Below, one piece after another: positions 33,370 to 45,176 of a stretch of 64,000 nt of DNA. The stretch is taken from contig CATQJD010000001.1 in NCBI GenBank assembly GCA_958298945.1, positions 107,001 through 171,000 on the forward strand, in the 5' to 3' direction. The DNA comes from Atherix ibis. Its lineage: Eukaryota > Arthropoda > Insecta > Diptera > Athericidae. The translations under genes and the position numbers were made by a program. How positions within the stretch are numbered: position 1 is the stretch's first letter; each line of letters opens with the position of its first letter. The notes beneath the pieces were generated by a model, which made no database searches, was not told where the DNA came from, and saw only the letters and a list, made by a program, of their open reading frames with translations.

Positions 33370-33502
33370 TTGAAGACAATTAATGATCAATTGTGTGAAA
33401 CATATCGGGCAGGCTTCTTGAAAATGATGCACTGAAGACAATTAATGGTCAGTTGTGTGAAACATATCGACCAGACGTTGCAATTACTTGAAAATGATGC
33501 AC
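33370..33502 (+). repeat. Local tandem duplication in Helitron coding region
   Basis: Two diverged copies of a ~62-70 bp unit (tgaagacaattaatg to gaaaatgatgcac) in a row. It lies in the Rep-helicase linker and shifts the frame. Confidence 0.8.
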
Positions 33503-34984
33503 ATTGGGAAACGTGCCTTACTGATGCATCAATAACATCTTCACCTCATCAAATACGTACATTGTTCGCAATCATATTAACTACATGTTTCCCCTCAATC
33601 GTGAAAGATCTATGGGAGAAACATAAAGACTTCATGAGTGAGGATATATTACATCGATTACGTGCAGCAAGTGGAAACAACGAAATGCAATTCACTCCTG
33701 AAATCTACAATGAAGCGTTGATTTGGCTTAAGGACAAATGTTTGGTAATCGTAAATAAAAAAATTATAAAATTAAGAATGGTGGCACCATATTGATCAGC
33801 AAATGATATTTTTGATCGTGATTTGCGAAGAGAACAAGGCTATGATACGAATGAATTGAATACGTTTGTACAATCGAATCAGCCAAAATTGCTCACTCAA
33901 CAAAAACATGCATACGACACAATAATGACGGCAGATGAGAACGAAAGCGGTGGATTGCATTTTTTAGATGCGCCCGGTGGCACACGCAAAACATTCCTCA
34001 TTTCATTAATATTGGCCAAAATACGATCGCAAAACCATATTGTATTGGCTGTCTCATCATCTGGTATTGCAGCAACTCTATTAGATGGTGGTAGAACAGC
34101 GCATTCAGCTTTGAAGTTACCATTGAATCTGCAAAACACTGACACTCCAACATGCAATAGTACTAAAAATTCTGGAATGGGCAAAGTACTCAGCACATGC
34201 AAGTTCATTGTATGGGATGAGTGCAATATGGCACATAAAAAACTATTGGAAGCGCTTCATCGCACATTGCAAGATCTTCGAGGTAATCAACAGCCATTCG
34301 GTGGGGCACTTATTTTATTATCAGGTGATTTCCGTCAAGCACTGCCTGTTATACTACGTTCAACACCTGCTGATGAACTGAATGCATGTCTAAAAGCATC
34401 GAATCTATGGTCACGAGTGCAGAAATTAACATTGACTACCAATATGCGAGTGCAATTACAAAATGATCCATCTGCAGCAAATTTGTCAGAAAAATGATTG
34501 GATTTTGGAAATGGAAAAATACCAATTGATCCTAACAAAAAATTGCATTACTGTACCAACAGATTTTTGCAATTGTCAAAAGAGGAGTTGATTCAAAAAG
34601 TTTTTCAAAAAATCATCCAAAATTACAAGAATTACGATTGGTTGAGTTCTCGAGGAATATTAGTCGCCAAAAATATCGATGTAAATGAAATTAACATGAA
34701 GATTCAATTCAATGTTCCAGGAGAAGCTATAACATATAAATGAATTGATACAGTTATGGAGCAAGAGGAAGCAGTGAATTATCCCACTGAATTTCTGAAC
34801 TCACTGGATTTGCCAGGAATACTACCACATGTATTGAAGTTGAAAATAGGAGTGCCCATCATTCTTCTCCGAAATATTAATCCACCGCGTCTTTGCAATG
34901 GGACTAGAGTTACGGTAAAAAGATTGATGAATAATGTGATTGAAGCAACAATATTGAATGGAAAATTTAATTTAAATTTTAGGT
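33445..34984 (+). pseudogene. Helitron Pif1-type helicase, truncated
   Basis: 33445-33795 is the linker (FPSIVKDLWEKHKDFMSEDI). 33823-34497 is the helicase core: LLTQQKHAYDTIM (Q-motif-like), GGTRKTFL (Walker A, with Arg from codon CGC at 33985-33987 in place of the invariant Gly), VWDECNMAHK (Walker B), LLSGDFRQALPVI and LTTNMRVQ. 34498-34743 (WLSSRGILVAKN) and 34756-34984 (GVPIILLRNINPPRLCNGTR) continue it after stops. The final helicase motifs are missing because sequence switches to the dispersed repeat. Confidence 0.88.
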
Positions 34985-35960
34985 AGCCAACAAACCATTA
35001 CTACTATTGACACGGCTACCATAAGAACACAGGTACTTCCAACCGTACACGGAGTTGGAAGGATCTGCAAAATATTGGCCTCAGCATACAAGTTCCCGCT
35101 TCATCGAACGTATAAAACAGAACTATGAGCTAGCTGGTACCCTTAAGTCGTTCGTATATTTTTTTCTTTTTCTTAATCTTTCTCTATATAATGTGTTTTC
35201 CCTCTACCTGATACAGCTAACATTAGACCAACTAACAAGAAAACATTAATTCAAGATAAATGCTACTGCCAATGAATCTCGTATATAAACAGTAAGTATT
35301 TCAATTAATTTAGAATTAATCACAACTTAATTGTATTTAAAATTTTCTCTTCTTCCTCCAAGAAAGTTCGGTTATTGGTTTTACCATCATCATTATTATT
35401 ATAGTAACTTTTGATTTCAAAATATATGGTATATGTATACCTTATATTTAATTATTTATTGATCTAATTATCCATTCATCGAATGAATTAAATTACTTAT
35501 CTATTTATTAATATATATATTTATAATATATTATGGATATGTTGTTTTTATAAAAATAATTCGATATTCGATTAATAGTCAAAAAGCTATAAATAAAGCG
35601 ATAAACAGAAAAACAATATTCCGAAATAGGGATAAATATGGTAAAACAATACTCAAAAAATAGTAAGCGCTCAAAAAAATTGATAAAGTCTAAAAAAGCG
35701 ATAAATACTCTAAAAAATTGATAAATAATGTTATAAATACTCAAAGAAACGATAAATAATGCGATAAATACTCAAAAGCAGTAATCTCAAAAAAAACCAT
35801 ATCCTCAAAGGGCAATAAATAATATGATTAAAAAAGACAAAAACTTCTCAAAAACAATAAATTTAAAAAAAAATTGATAAATAATGCGGTAAATACTCCA
35901 AATTGTACATAAGTTAACGTTTTTTTTGCTAATGCGGTAAATACTCAAAATTGTACATAA
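34970..35960 (+). repeat. AT-rich dispersed repeat, copy ii
   Basis: Direct repeat of 27118-28110, sharing gacacgg.taccat, aaacattaattcaagataaatg and ctcttcttcctccaagaaag blocks and the same actcaaaaa/gataaa periodic tail. It differs by many small indels. It starts exactly where Helitron coding similarity stops. A short tail unit (aatgcggtaaatactc) is itself repeated at about 35890 and 35930. Confidence 0.85.
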
Positions 35961-37240
35961 GCTAATTTAGTGTCCACCGAGTAGGGTAACTAGCTATGAG
36001 CCAGATCCACTACTTCTCGATGATTTTTTGAGGGGGGACATGATTAATCAGTTCGCATTCTTTTCTCAGTTTGCATCTGATTAATCAGTTCGCATTTCTT
36101 CTCAAAAGAGCCAATTTTCCGAATTCTCGAGGTGAATTCATCTTAGAATTCGATTTCAAAAAAAACAAACACACGAACAAATATTAGAGCCGAACTGATT
36201 AATGCGTTCCGAGGCCTGATTCATGCGTTCCATTATGGCCGAGCCGAGTTGCTTGCTCACAGCAAACTCTCGCATTTTTAAATCTAAAGAGCAAAATTAG
36301 TTACAGCGTATCTTGGTTCCACATCGGGCATCGTTCTGTTATATACGTACCATATGTATGCATACGAGTATGTTTGTCAGATTTTTGTGTATCAGTATGT
36401 ATGTATGTGTATGCATTGTATTTGAAGATTTATTTTTTGTCTTATTTTTAATTTCTCATATATTTCTTTTTCAACATTTGCATGATCTAAAACTATTTAT
36501 CTTATTATTATTAATGTTATATTTTTAATTATTATTATTTTTATTTTTATTTAATATTTGATTATTAGATAACCATTAATAGAAATAATCTTTTCTTTTT
36601 CTCTGATTGCCACCTCGTGCTGCATTACTACTAGTTCCCCAGAGATGATCACACATTTTTCAGGTGGCAATGCTCAGACTCCCTAAGCTGCTTCAATACA
36701 ATATTATAAATTAAAGAAATTGATTTTTTCGATTTATTCTCGTAAACATTTACAGTTTGCTATCACCGAAATATGAAAAGGGTTAAAAAAGTCAGTTTTA
36801 AATATCCATTTTTGTAAATATTTCCTCATACATTTTTTTTTTGTACGCTGACAACTACTTTTTGACTCTATTATCATAAAAATCATGAAAAACTGTCAGA
36901 AGGAAAATTTTGTCAAGTTTTAATAATTTTTGGCTTTGTTAACATAAAATTACAAATTGTTAACATAACTTTTATAAATATACTAATAATTATTATAATA
37001 TTGGTATTTATTTTTTTAAATCTATGATAATTAATCTATTTAAAATAGTTCAATGAAATAAAAAAAATTCTCTTGATAAGAAAATACGGCGAACATTTTG
37101 GATAATTAACCACAGACTCGAAGATAAAAAACTGCATCAATTATTAGTTATATTTACACCAACCGACCATGATTTATGTTTGATTTTTAAATAACTTTTA
37201 TTTATTTTTAATTCAATTTTATATCTGGTTGTATCAGCAG
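35961..37240. other. Non-coding, mostly AT-rich region
   Basis: No supported gene. A small direct repeat (ctgattaatcagttcgcat) occurs at about 36041 and 36077. A hydrophobic open frame at 36313-36528 is compositional. Confidence 0.4.
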
Positions 37241-37249
37241 CCCAATGCC

Positions 37250-37790
37250 GAATGCCTTTCTAGTATATAATTTTTTCCCATGATGCCGGCTACTTTGTCG
37301 TTTTCTCATTCATACGATCATACGATCGGTTTCAACATTGTTTCGACGAAGCTACTATAAGTAACAAACTTGACGAAGATTTTATGCATAACCTTGCTGA
37401 TTTGCACATCACATCTTTAAATTTTGGGTTACGATTAAATCATCATTGCTTGCCGATGACTTAAATAATATGCACTTACCGTTTGCTCTTGTATCTAGTC
37501 GTTGTTGTGGTAGCATTGTGATTTGTTCGATACCTAAAATTTTAAAAGATGGCGCACAAATCAGCACGACTATGCATGTAATGTTTAGTCTGTTCTGTTG
37601 CGTCTGATGGTAGCAGTACTACCAGAAGATTCTATGGTTCGATGACGCTTCGTCGAATCAACGGCGAAACCAACCGTATGATCATATGTACGAAAAAAGC
37701 ACAAAGTAGCTAGCGACATGAAGGTATCATGCTACAAGAAATACACAGTCTTAGAAAAGTATAGAGAGAGCTAGGCCACATGTAGCTCTC
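37250..37790. repeat. Two head-to-head copies of repeat part A
   Basis: 37250-37450 (plus) and 37500-37780 (minus) are diverged inverted copies of one another, sharing catacgatcatacg, tcgacgaagc and the ttaaattttgggt/taggt block. Both are related to 26880-27140. Each is truncated toward the shared middle at about the same internal position. Confidence 0.65.
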
Positions 37791-37799
37791 GTCTGTAGT

Positions 37800-39226
37800 G
37801 GTCGAAAAATTGAAATCATTATGCAGATCACGAAATCTCTCTGCTTTCTTCTTTTATTTTCTTTTATAAGAATCTATTATTTTCTTCTGTTATTTTCCTA
37901 ATACAATGGTAAAATGTTTTTTCTTTGGTAGATTTTTTAAATATATTATTTTATTTTACGGTTTTTTTCCACTTAAAAAATTATCTGAATGTAAAAACGA
38001 ATTTTGAAAAAGAATTAAACCGTTCTTTTTTATTATATTAAACAATATAATGCGAAATGTTAATCGCCTGATAAGAAATTTGAACAACTAATAACTGTTT
38101 GTATTATTAAACTAAACAATATTATAGATCAAGCTACTATACTTAAATTAAAATTTTATTGTTTGTGGTAGAAAATTGAACAAGAAAAAATAATGTATTA
38201 GAAATAAAACTACTTAGCTGCTTATCATAATTTTATGATTTTAAAACTCCTGAAATGAAAGGTATAATTAGAAATTAAATTAATATAAATAAAAATAGAG
38301 AAAGAAAAATATTTTTTTTCAAAATAAAATTTTAATGAAACAAAGGCTTATACTATTTCAAATTATTTATAATATATACAAATAATACAAAATTATGTTT
38401 TATAGATTTAAGCTATCCGGTAATCTATTAAACCTCCCTACAGCTATCCGGTAATATATTCGAGCTCCGTTCTTAGGTTGAGGTAACGGAGATCATCGTC
38501 GAATGAAAAGAGGCACTCCAAAATTATTTGGCTGAGGAGGACTAAAGGGTGATTTTGGGAAAGGCCAGGGAGAGAAGAAATCTCATCAACGTCGACGTTC
38601 GACGTTATACTCTTTCATTTATTTGCTTTCCTTGGGCAATTTAATTTTTTTCAAAATTTTACTTATATTTTTGACCAATTTTAACTATCTAATTGGTATA
38701 CCCCCCTCGTCAATTCCAATTCCCTCCCTTTTACCTCCATAGTTCTTATTTTTTTTATATTCCGGCATGATTTTTTCTGGTTATGGTGGTTGTGGAAGCC
38801 AACTCTGTAAATAGTTTGAAACGCCACAATCTGTGGATAAAACTAGAGTTAGGCATGCCTAGCAAGTTAATGTGCTCTCACTGGTCACACTCCTGTGGAA
38901 CTTAACGTTGAAATTTTTTTTAATTTCAGTCCAACTTTTAAAACCTTCTTCTTACTCCAACATACTAAACTTTGCAGAATTTTTTTATACCATAACAGAA
39001 TGGCCCCCAACGTAGGACCTGTTAGGCTTTTTTATATTTTGACTCTTTATTGGCTTACGTCTTTTGATGTATGGTACATACTGATACACAAAATCCTGAT
39101 AAACATACTAGTCTTTCATTATGATGTATGTATGAATTTTTGTTGTTTCAATATGTGTGTTTTTTAAGTCATTTTTATTAAGTCATTTTTTTGGCGTCAT
39201 TTATATATGTAAGGATGTTATAGACA
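37800..39226. other. Non-coding region with one GC-richer island
   Basis: No recognised gene. 38420-38600 is less AT-rich than its surroundings and carries a ctatccggtaat repeat (38414 and 38444). An open frame at 38895-39167 has no recognisable motif. Confidence 0.35.
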
Positions 39227-39444
39227 TGGGTAGAAAAAAGTTAAATTTGAGTGAAGAGGAGATGAAAGAGCGTAAGCGTATTCACAATAATACTGCGAGG
39301 AAGCGTGTTTGTGCAAAGAATCGAGAAAGGGAGATTAAAAATGTAATGAAAAATGATAACGAAAACAAACCTGAAAAGAGAAAAGCTACTCGCGAATATT
39401 ACCATGCGAGTAAAGATGAAAAAAGGCCAATCAACAAATTGTAA
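39227..39444 (+). CDS. Small basic ORF, possibly a transposon N-terminal fragment
   Basis: ATG-led 72-codon frame starting MGRKKLNLSEEEMKERKR, very rich in Lys, Arg, Glu and Asn, with a later REYYHASKDEK segment. It resembles in style the basic, Arg/Asn-rich N terminus of the Helitron protein at 30695. I do not recognise it specifically. It could equally be a remnant of another DNA transposon. Confidence 0.3.
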
Positions 39445-41092
39445 AATTTTGTACGTCATTTTATTGTGAAAATTATGAAATTATTATTAAAATAATTACG
39501 TTATTATTATAAATAATTATTATTGATTGCTAAAATGATTTTAAAATAAAAACAAAAGTAAATAAATCAATGAAAAAATATCTTAAAACAAGATAAGAAA
39601 AGAGGAAAAAAAGTATATCCATATTCTTTTTTCTTTCTTCCATCTTCTTTGCCTCCTTCTCTTATTATTCTTCGTTTTATATTTGCATGCTTCCTCGTTT
39701 TTTCATTTCGTTTCTTTTTTCTTTTCGTTTTTTTCTCTATTAATTCAACTGCCATGCCCAACTTTTTTGTTGAGGCAGTAAAACCCTTTAACGGTTTTCT
39801 TTTCATTATACAATAATAATGAAACTGTACAAACTATAAATTATATTAAAATATTTTTTCTTGTTTCTCTGAAATGATGAACGGTTGTTTAATTATTTGT
39901 TTAATAAAATCAAAATACCCAACTTTACAATTTTGTTGAAGTGCTTTTTAGAAGGTGTATAAAAATAAGAAAAAGGTAGAAATTTACATTGTACTATGAA
40001 TTAAAAATAAAATGAATACTGTCTTTTAATGCTTTTTAAAATATTACTTGCAAAAAAATAAAAATACCACACGGTAAATCTCTTTTTAATTTTTTTGTAT
40101 TTATATTGCATCAAAATAATTTTAAGGACCAAATAATTATCTATATTTAAGATATAAGTAGAATAATAATAGCTAAATACAAAAGAATAAATACTTTACC
40201 TACGAAAGGGAGAATAATTCGGAATATTTTCAATCCATAAAAAAAATTTTCTTCTACTCACTCTCTTTTTCATATTTATTAGCATCGTTACATTTTTTTA
40301 ATGATTCATATTAATTTTAGGAAGATTACTCATTGAGAGTCTTAGGTCTTTGTGTATGTACTCGTATTTAAGAAAAGAAAAATCTTTTATTTCTATTATT
40401 TATAGAATTTTATTAGTTAAGGTATATTTTTATACATAATATATAAAATAAGTAATCACATTTAAGAAAGCAAAATTTATATATAAAGAAGAAAAATTTG
40501 GTTTTTTGCCATATACCTTTTCTTTTTCATATCTAAATTTCTTTCACATATTAATTTGTTTAGAACTTTTAAAAAATGCAACAATTATTTTGAAATATTA
40601 TTCTTTCCATATATTAATAATATTTATCCACGAAATATTTGTATATACTAAATAGTTTAAGAATATCGCGAATTTCTGTATGAGGCGAAATATTCGTACT
40701 CCCGCGTTTATTTTATTTTCATATGTATGTGTAAACGTTCCAAGCTCATATAGCTATTTATTCTGACGAAGTTTAATTATAGTCCAAAATTTACTTAATA
40801 ATTATCTAGCAAAATTTATACATATTAATATATTTATCAAGTAATTAGAATATAAGAATAATGAAAATTTATATAATGATTATTTATTGAGTATTGATAA
40901 CTTTTGAGTTTTTATCACATTATCGTTTTATTGTATTTTCTTGAGTTATCTTTTATCATCATTATTGAATCATTTTTTTTTAGAAAATAAAGTATACCCA
41001 TAATAAAGTATAAATATATATTCTTTATATATAAGTAAATAAATAACTATATCAATAATTACTTCTATGAATAAAGATATAGATTTTAAGTT

Positions 41093-41178
41093 AAACATTA
41101 ATATAATAGTATGGATTTTAAGTAAAATTTTAATGGTAAAAAATTTTACTTAAAATCCATACTATTATATTAATGTTT
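41093..41178. repeat. Perfect 39-bp inverted repeat with 8-nt loop
   Basis: Arms 41093-41131 and 41140-41178 are exact reverse complements. They are AT-rich but contain unique-looking sequence (tagtatggattttaag), so chance pairing is unlikely. Confidence 0.93.
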
Positions 41179-41352
41179 TAATGGTCGAAAAATTTCAATC
41201 ATTGCGAAAATCATGGACATAATAGTTGATAAATTAGTAAGCAAAAACAAAATATACAAAAATACATTATTTTATATGGAAATTAGATAAGGTTTGAAAT
41301 GCCCACTAAAGTTGACAAATTTGTGAAATTAAGCGATACGATCGTACTAAAA

Positions 41353-41400
41353 AATGTCATTTCTTTTAGTTTTATAACAAAAACTAAAAGAAATGACATT
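41353..41400. repeat. Perfect 21-bp inverted repeat with 6-nt loop
   Basis: Arms 41353-41373 and 41380-41400 (aatgtcatttcttttagttt type) are exact reverse complements. Confidence 0.92.
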
Positions 41401-41442
41401 GTTTAGTTCTCTCGAATCCAAAAGAGAGAAATAAAAAAATTT

Positions 41443-43476
41443 TCGGTTTTCCTTACGAAACGCAAGGACTAAATTTATTATTATGACTTATTGTACTAGC
41501 AGTAGCGATGCCCTTACTTACTGCTTGTGTTACGTAATAATTTAAAAAATGAGTTTTTTTAAACTTTACAATGTTGGTTCCTTTTTATAGCAGACTAACC
41601 AACTTTGTTGATCGAAAATATTTGACAATCTTACTGAACTCAGAGTCCTCTATCAATAAGTTGACCCATTTATTTATCAGAATACGAGTACTATTGACAT
41701 TCAGTAATTTTGTCAACCTATACATTCGATCATGAAATTGATCCGATAATTCATGCTATCTGGAATATTTGCTTACTTTTATATTATATGCTTAAAGACC
41801 TCAACTATTTATTTATAGATAGAGGATTCTCTTGGGAATATTTTTTATGGTAAGCTAATTTGAAGGGCAAAAAATGACCCGAGTAAGACATCTTTTTTCA
41901 ATAGGCCTATTTTTATTTAAAAAAATTATACCAATTGCTCTTTTTTGTGGTAAAATAAATAGAAAGTTAAGAATGAGTAAGCCTGTTTAGTCTTTAAGTA
42001 TATTTTCGTCAAAAAATTTATGTGGTAAACTATTTTATTTTTGAATTGTGAGAACATTTTTTTACAATTTATATTCTCAATACATTTGCACAATCAAGTT
42101 AATCAATGTAAAATTTCTTTAACAATTTTTACAAAGGAAATATATAATTAGAAACGTTATGTATAATTTTAATTTTACTCATAATCACAAGTATTTATTT
42201 TATAGTTAATATCTACTTACAATTTAATTGTTATTTCCCTTTTATTTAACATATACCTTATCTACGTAAAATATAATATAAACATTTTTTTCTGAACTAA
42301 TCTAAGTGTCCATGATACTACAATGATCCCATGAGAAAGTTTCTGTAAACAACTTTTTTTATTATAGGTTAAGGCTATTTTATTTTGTCTTATACTGAAT
42401 ACTTTGTGATTTTTCTATTGAATTTAATTTTGTTTCCGTATTATTTGTAATGAACTCTCTCAGGCAATATAGTTATCAAAGGTTACATTACTTTTGTTTA
42501 TATAATTTTTTACATCAGTTGCTTTTCAGCTAATCTTTGATCATACCCAGCTTTTGTATATTGACTAGTATATATTATTTTTAGGATAGTTACTGGTATT
42601 CAATTTACCATTAGTGCCGATAAATGTCAAACATGTACCAACTCATTAAATCCTATTTTCTATAGTAAATAATATTATGATAAATAATGCCTTCTATGAA
42701 AGTAGAAATTATAATAATAATACAAATATGAATAGAAGAAATAAAATTAGTAACATGAATAGAAGTTATAATTATAATAACAGAAATTATAACAAAAATA
42801 ATTAAATGAATAAAAGAGTATCAATCGCAACAGTATCAATCGTAAAATAAATATTATTTTATAAATATGTGTATAAATATTATAAACCACAATACAGTTA
42901 TTAAAATAATGGGTATAACTAGAGAAAATATAAATACAAAGAGCTTAGCGTCCATAAAATTTAAATATTAATATGATACCATTTTCATATAGTCAACCAT
43001 ATCATGCCAATATTTACTGCTGCATAATAGGAACCGATTTTCTAGTGAAATATTTGGTAAAGATTATAGTGAAGCAATGAACATACGAATGGGAGACAAC
43101 ATCGATAATATGCATCAGAGATAAAAAATACGTACTCTCTATATAAGAACTCGTAAGACCTTCTACAGATTGAGGGTACTATAGGACGGGCTAATTCTAG
43201 CCTCCATATACAATATAAAGAACTATAGATTACCTCATCCATAATCAAGTTTAACCTCACCAATAATAAAGAGAAAATCAATTAATAGACGATTATATAA
43301 TTAAGCCATCGGTAAACCCATATAATTTTCCTCTGCTTGTAGTTCCAAAAGAAAATACAGGCCAAAAGAAAAAGTGGATATTGGTTGTCGACATATAAAT
43401 AAGAAGATCGCTAACGATAAATTTCCGTTAACACGCCTAGATAACGTCGTAGATAAAATAGCAGGGGCAAAATTAA
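41443..43476 (+). mobile_element. Second gypsy (Ty3) remnant, cut by a copia insertion
   Basis: It begins with LTR/leader-like sequence related to 21405-21600, followed by ~1 kb of AT-rich sequence, then gag-end, protease and RT-start remnants up to 43476. There the copia LTR starts. Its continuation beyond the copia block was not found. Confidence 0.6.
42650..43476 (+). pseudogene. gypsy gag end, protease and RT start
   Basis: 42690-42805 reads an Asn/Arg-rich stretch (MNRSYNYNNRNYN type) as at the end of some gypsy gag proteins. Around 43010-43060 reads CCIIGTDFLVKYL, the end of the protease domain. 43300-43476 reads NPYNFPLLVVPKEN, KKKWILVVD and, after an indel, KKIANDKFPLTRLDNVVDKI, the first RT motifs. 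The copia LTR interrupts it there. Confidence 0.65.
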
Positions 43477-43727
43477 TGCAATAATCAAGCCAGATATACT
43501 TTTGGAACTGTATAGAATAAATTTAACTCTCAGACTATAGTTTAAACCGTATATTAAACAAACTCATTTAGTATTACATTCGTATACATGGGAAGAGCAG
43601 AGCAGGCAGAACAAACTGTGAGTGTGTGTAAGACAAATAAAAACTGTGTGTGAATTTTGCGCGCATGAAAAGTAAAACAAAATTCAAACCCGACAAATAT
43701 TTGAACGCTTATATCTATATTTCAACA
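43477..43727 (-). repeat. 3' LTR of copia element
   Basis: 251 bp; the minus strand starts tgttgaaatatagatata and ends gattattgca. It shares ~180 bp with 47618-47797, with few differences. Confidence 0.88.
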
Positions 43728-43741
43728 CTCCTCCTCGTTCA
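43728..43741 (-). other. Polypurine tract of copia element
   Basis: The minus strand reads gaacgaggaggag directly before the LTR. The same tract precedes the LTR of the plus-strand copy at 48450. Confidence 0.8.
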
Positions 43742-43756
43742 AATCTCATGCAACGC

Positions 43757-45176
43757 TCAAATAACTTTACATTTTTCTCTCAAAACAACATGTCTGATTC
43801 GTGGCAAAGGTTTTGTAAGAATGTCTGCAATCATAACTTCTGTTGGACAGAATTTACAAAAAATTTGTCCCCTTTTAACGTGATCCTTGAAAAAATGAAA
43901 TCTTGTATCGATGTGCTTCGTTAGTTTACTGAACTTTTCTTCTCTGATGATTTTTATGCAGCTTTGATTGTCCTCGTATATTAATGTTGGATTCCTCATT
44001 GCCTCGTGCATGTCTTCCAGTAATCTCCGCAACCAAATTGTTTTTTGACAAGTGCCTGACAAAGCGATAAATTCTGCCTCTGTTGAAGAGAGTGAAACAC
44101 AAGTTTGTTTCCTGCACGACCAACTGATGACTCCTCCATTCAAGAAGAAAACATAGCCGCTGTTAGACCTCCTGGTTTCCCTGTCTTCTGCCCAATTAGC
44201 GTCTGAACAACCACGCAACTCCTCCCCCTCGACTCCACCGTTGTCACTGAGTTTAAGTTTCAGTTCCGATGTTCCCTTGAGGTACCTAACGACTCTTTTG
44301 AGCTGTTCCCAATCTTCTTGACTTGGACTTGAAGTCTTTTGAGCTAAAATATTAACACTTGCTGTTATGTCTGGCCTCGTGTTGATGGAAATATACAAAA
44401 GACATCCGAGTAACTTCTGATAATCCCAGTTGCTGACCAATTTTTGTAATTTTTCTGAGGGCGATTTATAATATTCTATTTCCATCGGAGTTTTCGCCTC
44501 TTTTGCATCCTCGAGTCCAAACATCTTCGTGACTTGATCTGATTGGCGCAATTCGAAGTTTCCCTGTTCGTCCCTGCTAACCTCAATTCCAAGGTAATGT
44601 TTTATTAGATCCATGATCTCGAATTTTGAAGCAAGCAGTTTTCTTATTGCTTCAACTTGGTCCCTCGTTTTGCAAACAACCAAAATATCATCCACGTAAA
44701 TCAAAACGTAGCACCAGTCTTTTCCAATCTTCTTCGTGTACAGGCATGGATCTGCCTTTGCCTGCATGAATCCTCCGCCGATCAAGGCTACGTTCACCTT
44801 TTCGTACCAAGTCCAAAAATGCTTTTCTTCAATAGACAAACTTTTCCCTGGTCCTCAAAGTTGAATCCTGGCCGTTGTTTCATGTAAATGACCCCCTCCA
44901 GCGACCCATTGAGAAACGCAGTTTTGCATCAAGATGATGAACCTTCATTTTTCGTCTTCCTGCAACTGATAACAGAGTTCTAAACGTCGATTGATGACCA
45001 ACTGGAGCGAAAACTTCGTTAAAGTCCACTCCGAATTTCTGTGAAAACCCCCGAGCCACTAGTCTGGCCTTATATCGCCGTACTTTCCCTTGTTCATCCT
45101 TTTTGACCTTGAATACCCATTTACATCCAATTGCTTCTCTTTTCTCAGGTAGATCTGTCAGTTCCCACGTTCTGTT
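43757..45176 (-). pseudogene. copia reverse transcriptase and RNase H
   Basis: 43757-44839 is an uninterrupted 360-codon stretch: CYVLIYVDDILVV (RT active site), HYLGIEVSRDEQGNF, GCLLYISINTRPDI, RYLKGTSELKL, then RNase H with GCSDANWAED, SSTEAEFIALSG, YEDNQSCIKI and KHIDTRFHFFKDH, ending CKVI. The RT N-terminal part (44840-45176) reads CKWVFKVKKDEQGK, RLVARGFSQKF and AFLNGSLEGVIY but with a frameshift and a missing piece where it should join the palm. Function: minus-strand cDNA synthesis and RNA removal. Confidence 0.9.

Larger units (their letters stand above)
29922..34984 (+). mobile_element. Helitron (rolling-circle transposon), 3' end missing
   Basis: The left end tctagtatatatataaaaatg resembles insect Helitron 5' termini. 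A ~4.3-kb coding stretch with Rep nuclease and Pif1-type helicase parts follows. Coding similarity stops abruptly inside the helicase at about 34984, where the dispersed repeat begins, so the real 3' end with its CTRR terminus and hairpin is lost. Multiple stops and frameshifts mean it cannot encode a working protein. Confidence 0.82.
39445..41440. other. AT-rich region with an inverted copy of the dispersed repeat
   Basis: No gene. 40600-40985 is an inverted copy of the 28215-27770 part of repeat copy i: the minus strand shows the cgcgggagtacgaatattt block and actcaaaag/gataa words. The minus open frame at 39567-39806 is Lys-rich low complexity (the strand is pyrimidine-rich on plus). Confidence 0.5.

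Noticed and set aside
36313..36528. Hydrophobic open frame with a plausible ATG
   Set aside because: Composition-driven phenylalanine/leucine frame in T-rich sequence; no motif and no conserved counterpart in related repeats.
39567..39806. Lysine/arginine-rich minus-strand ORF as a nuclear protein
   Set aside because: It reads from a pyrimidine-rich simple tract on plus and has no recognisable domain.
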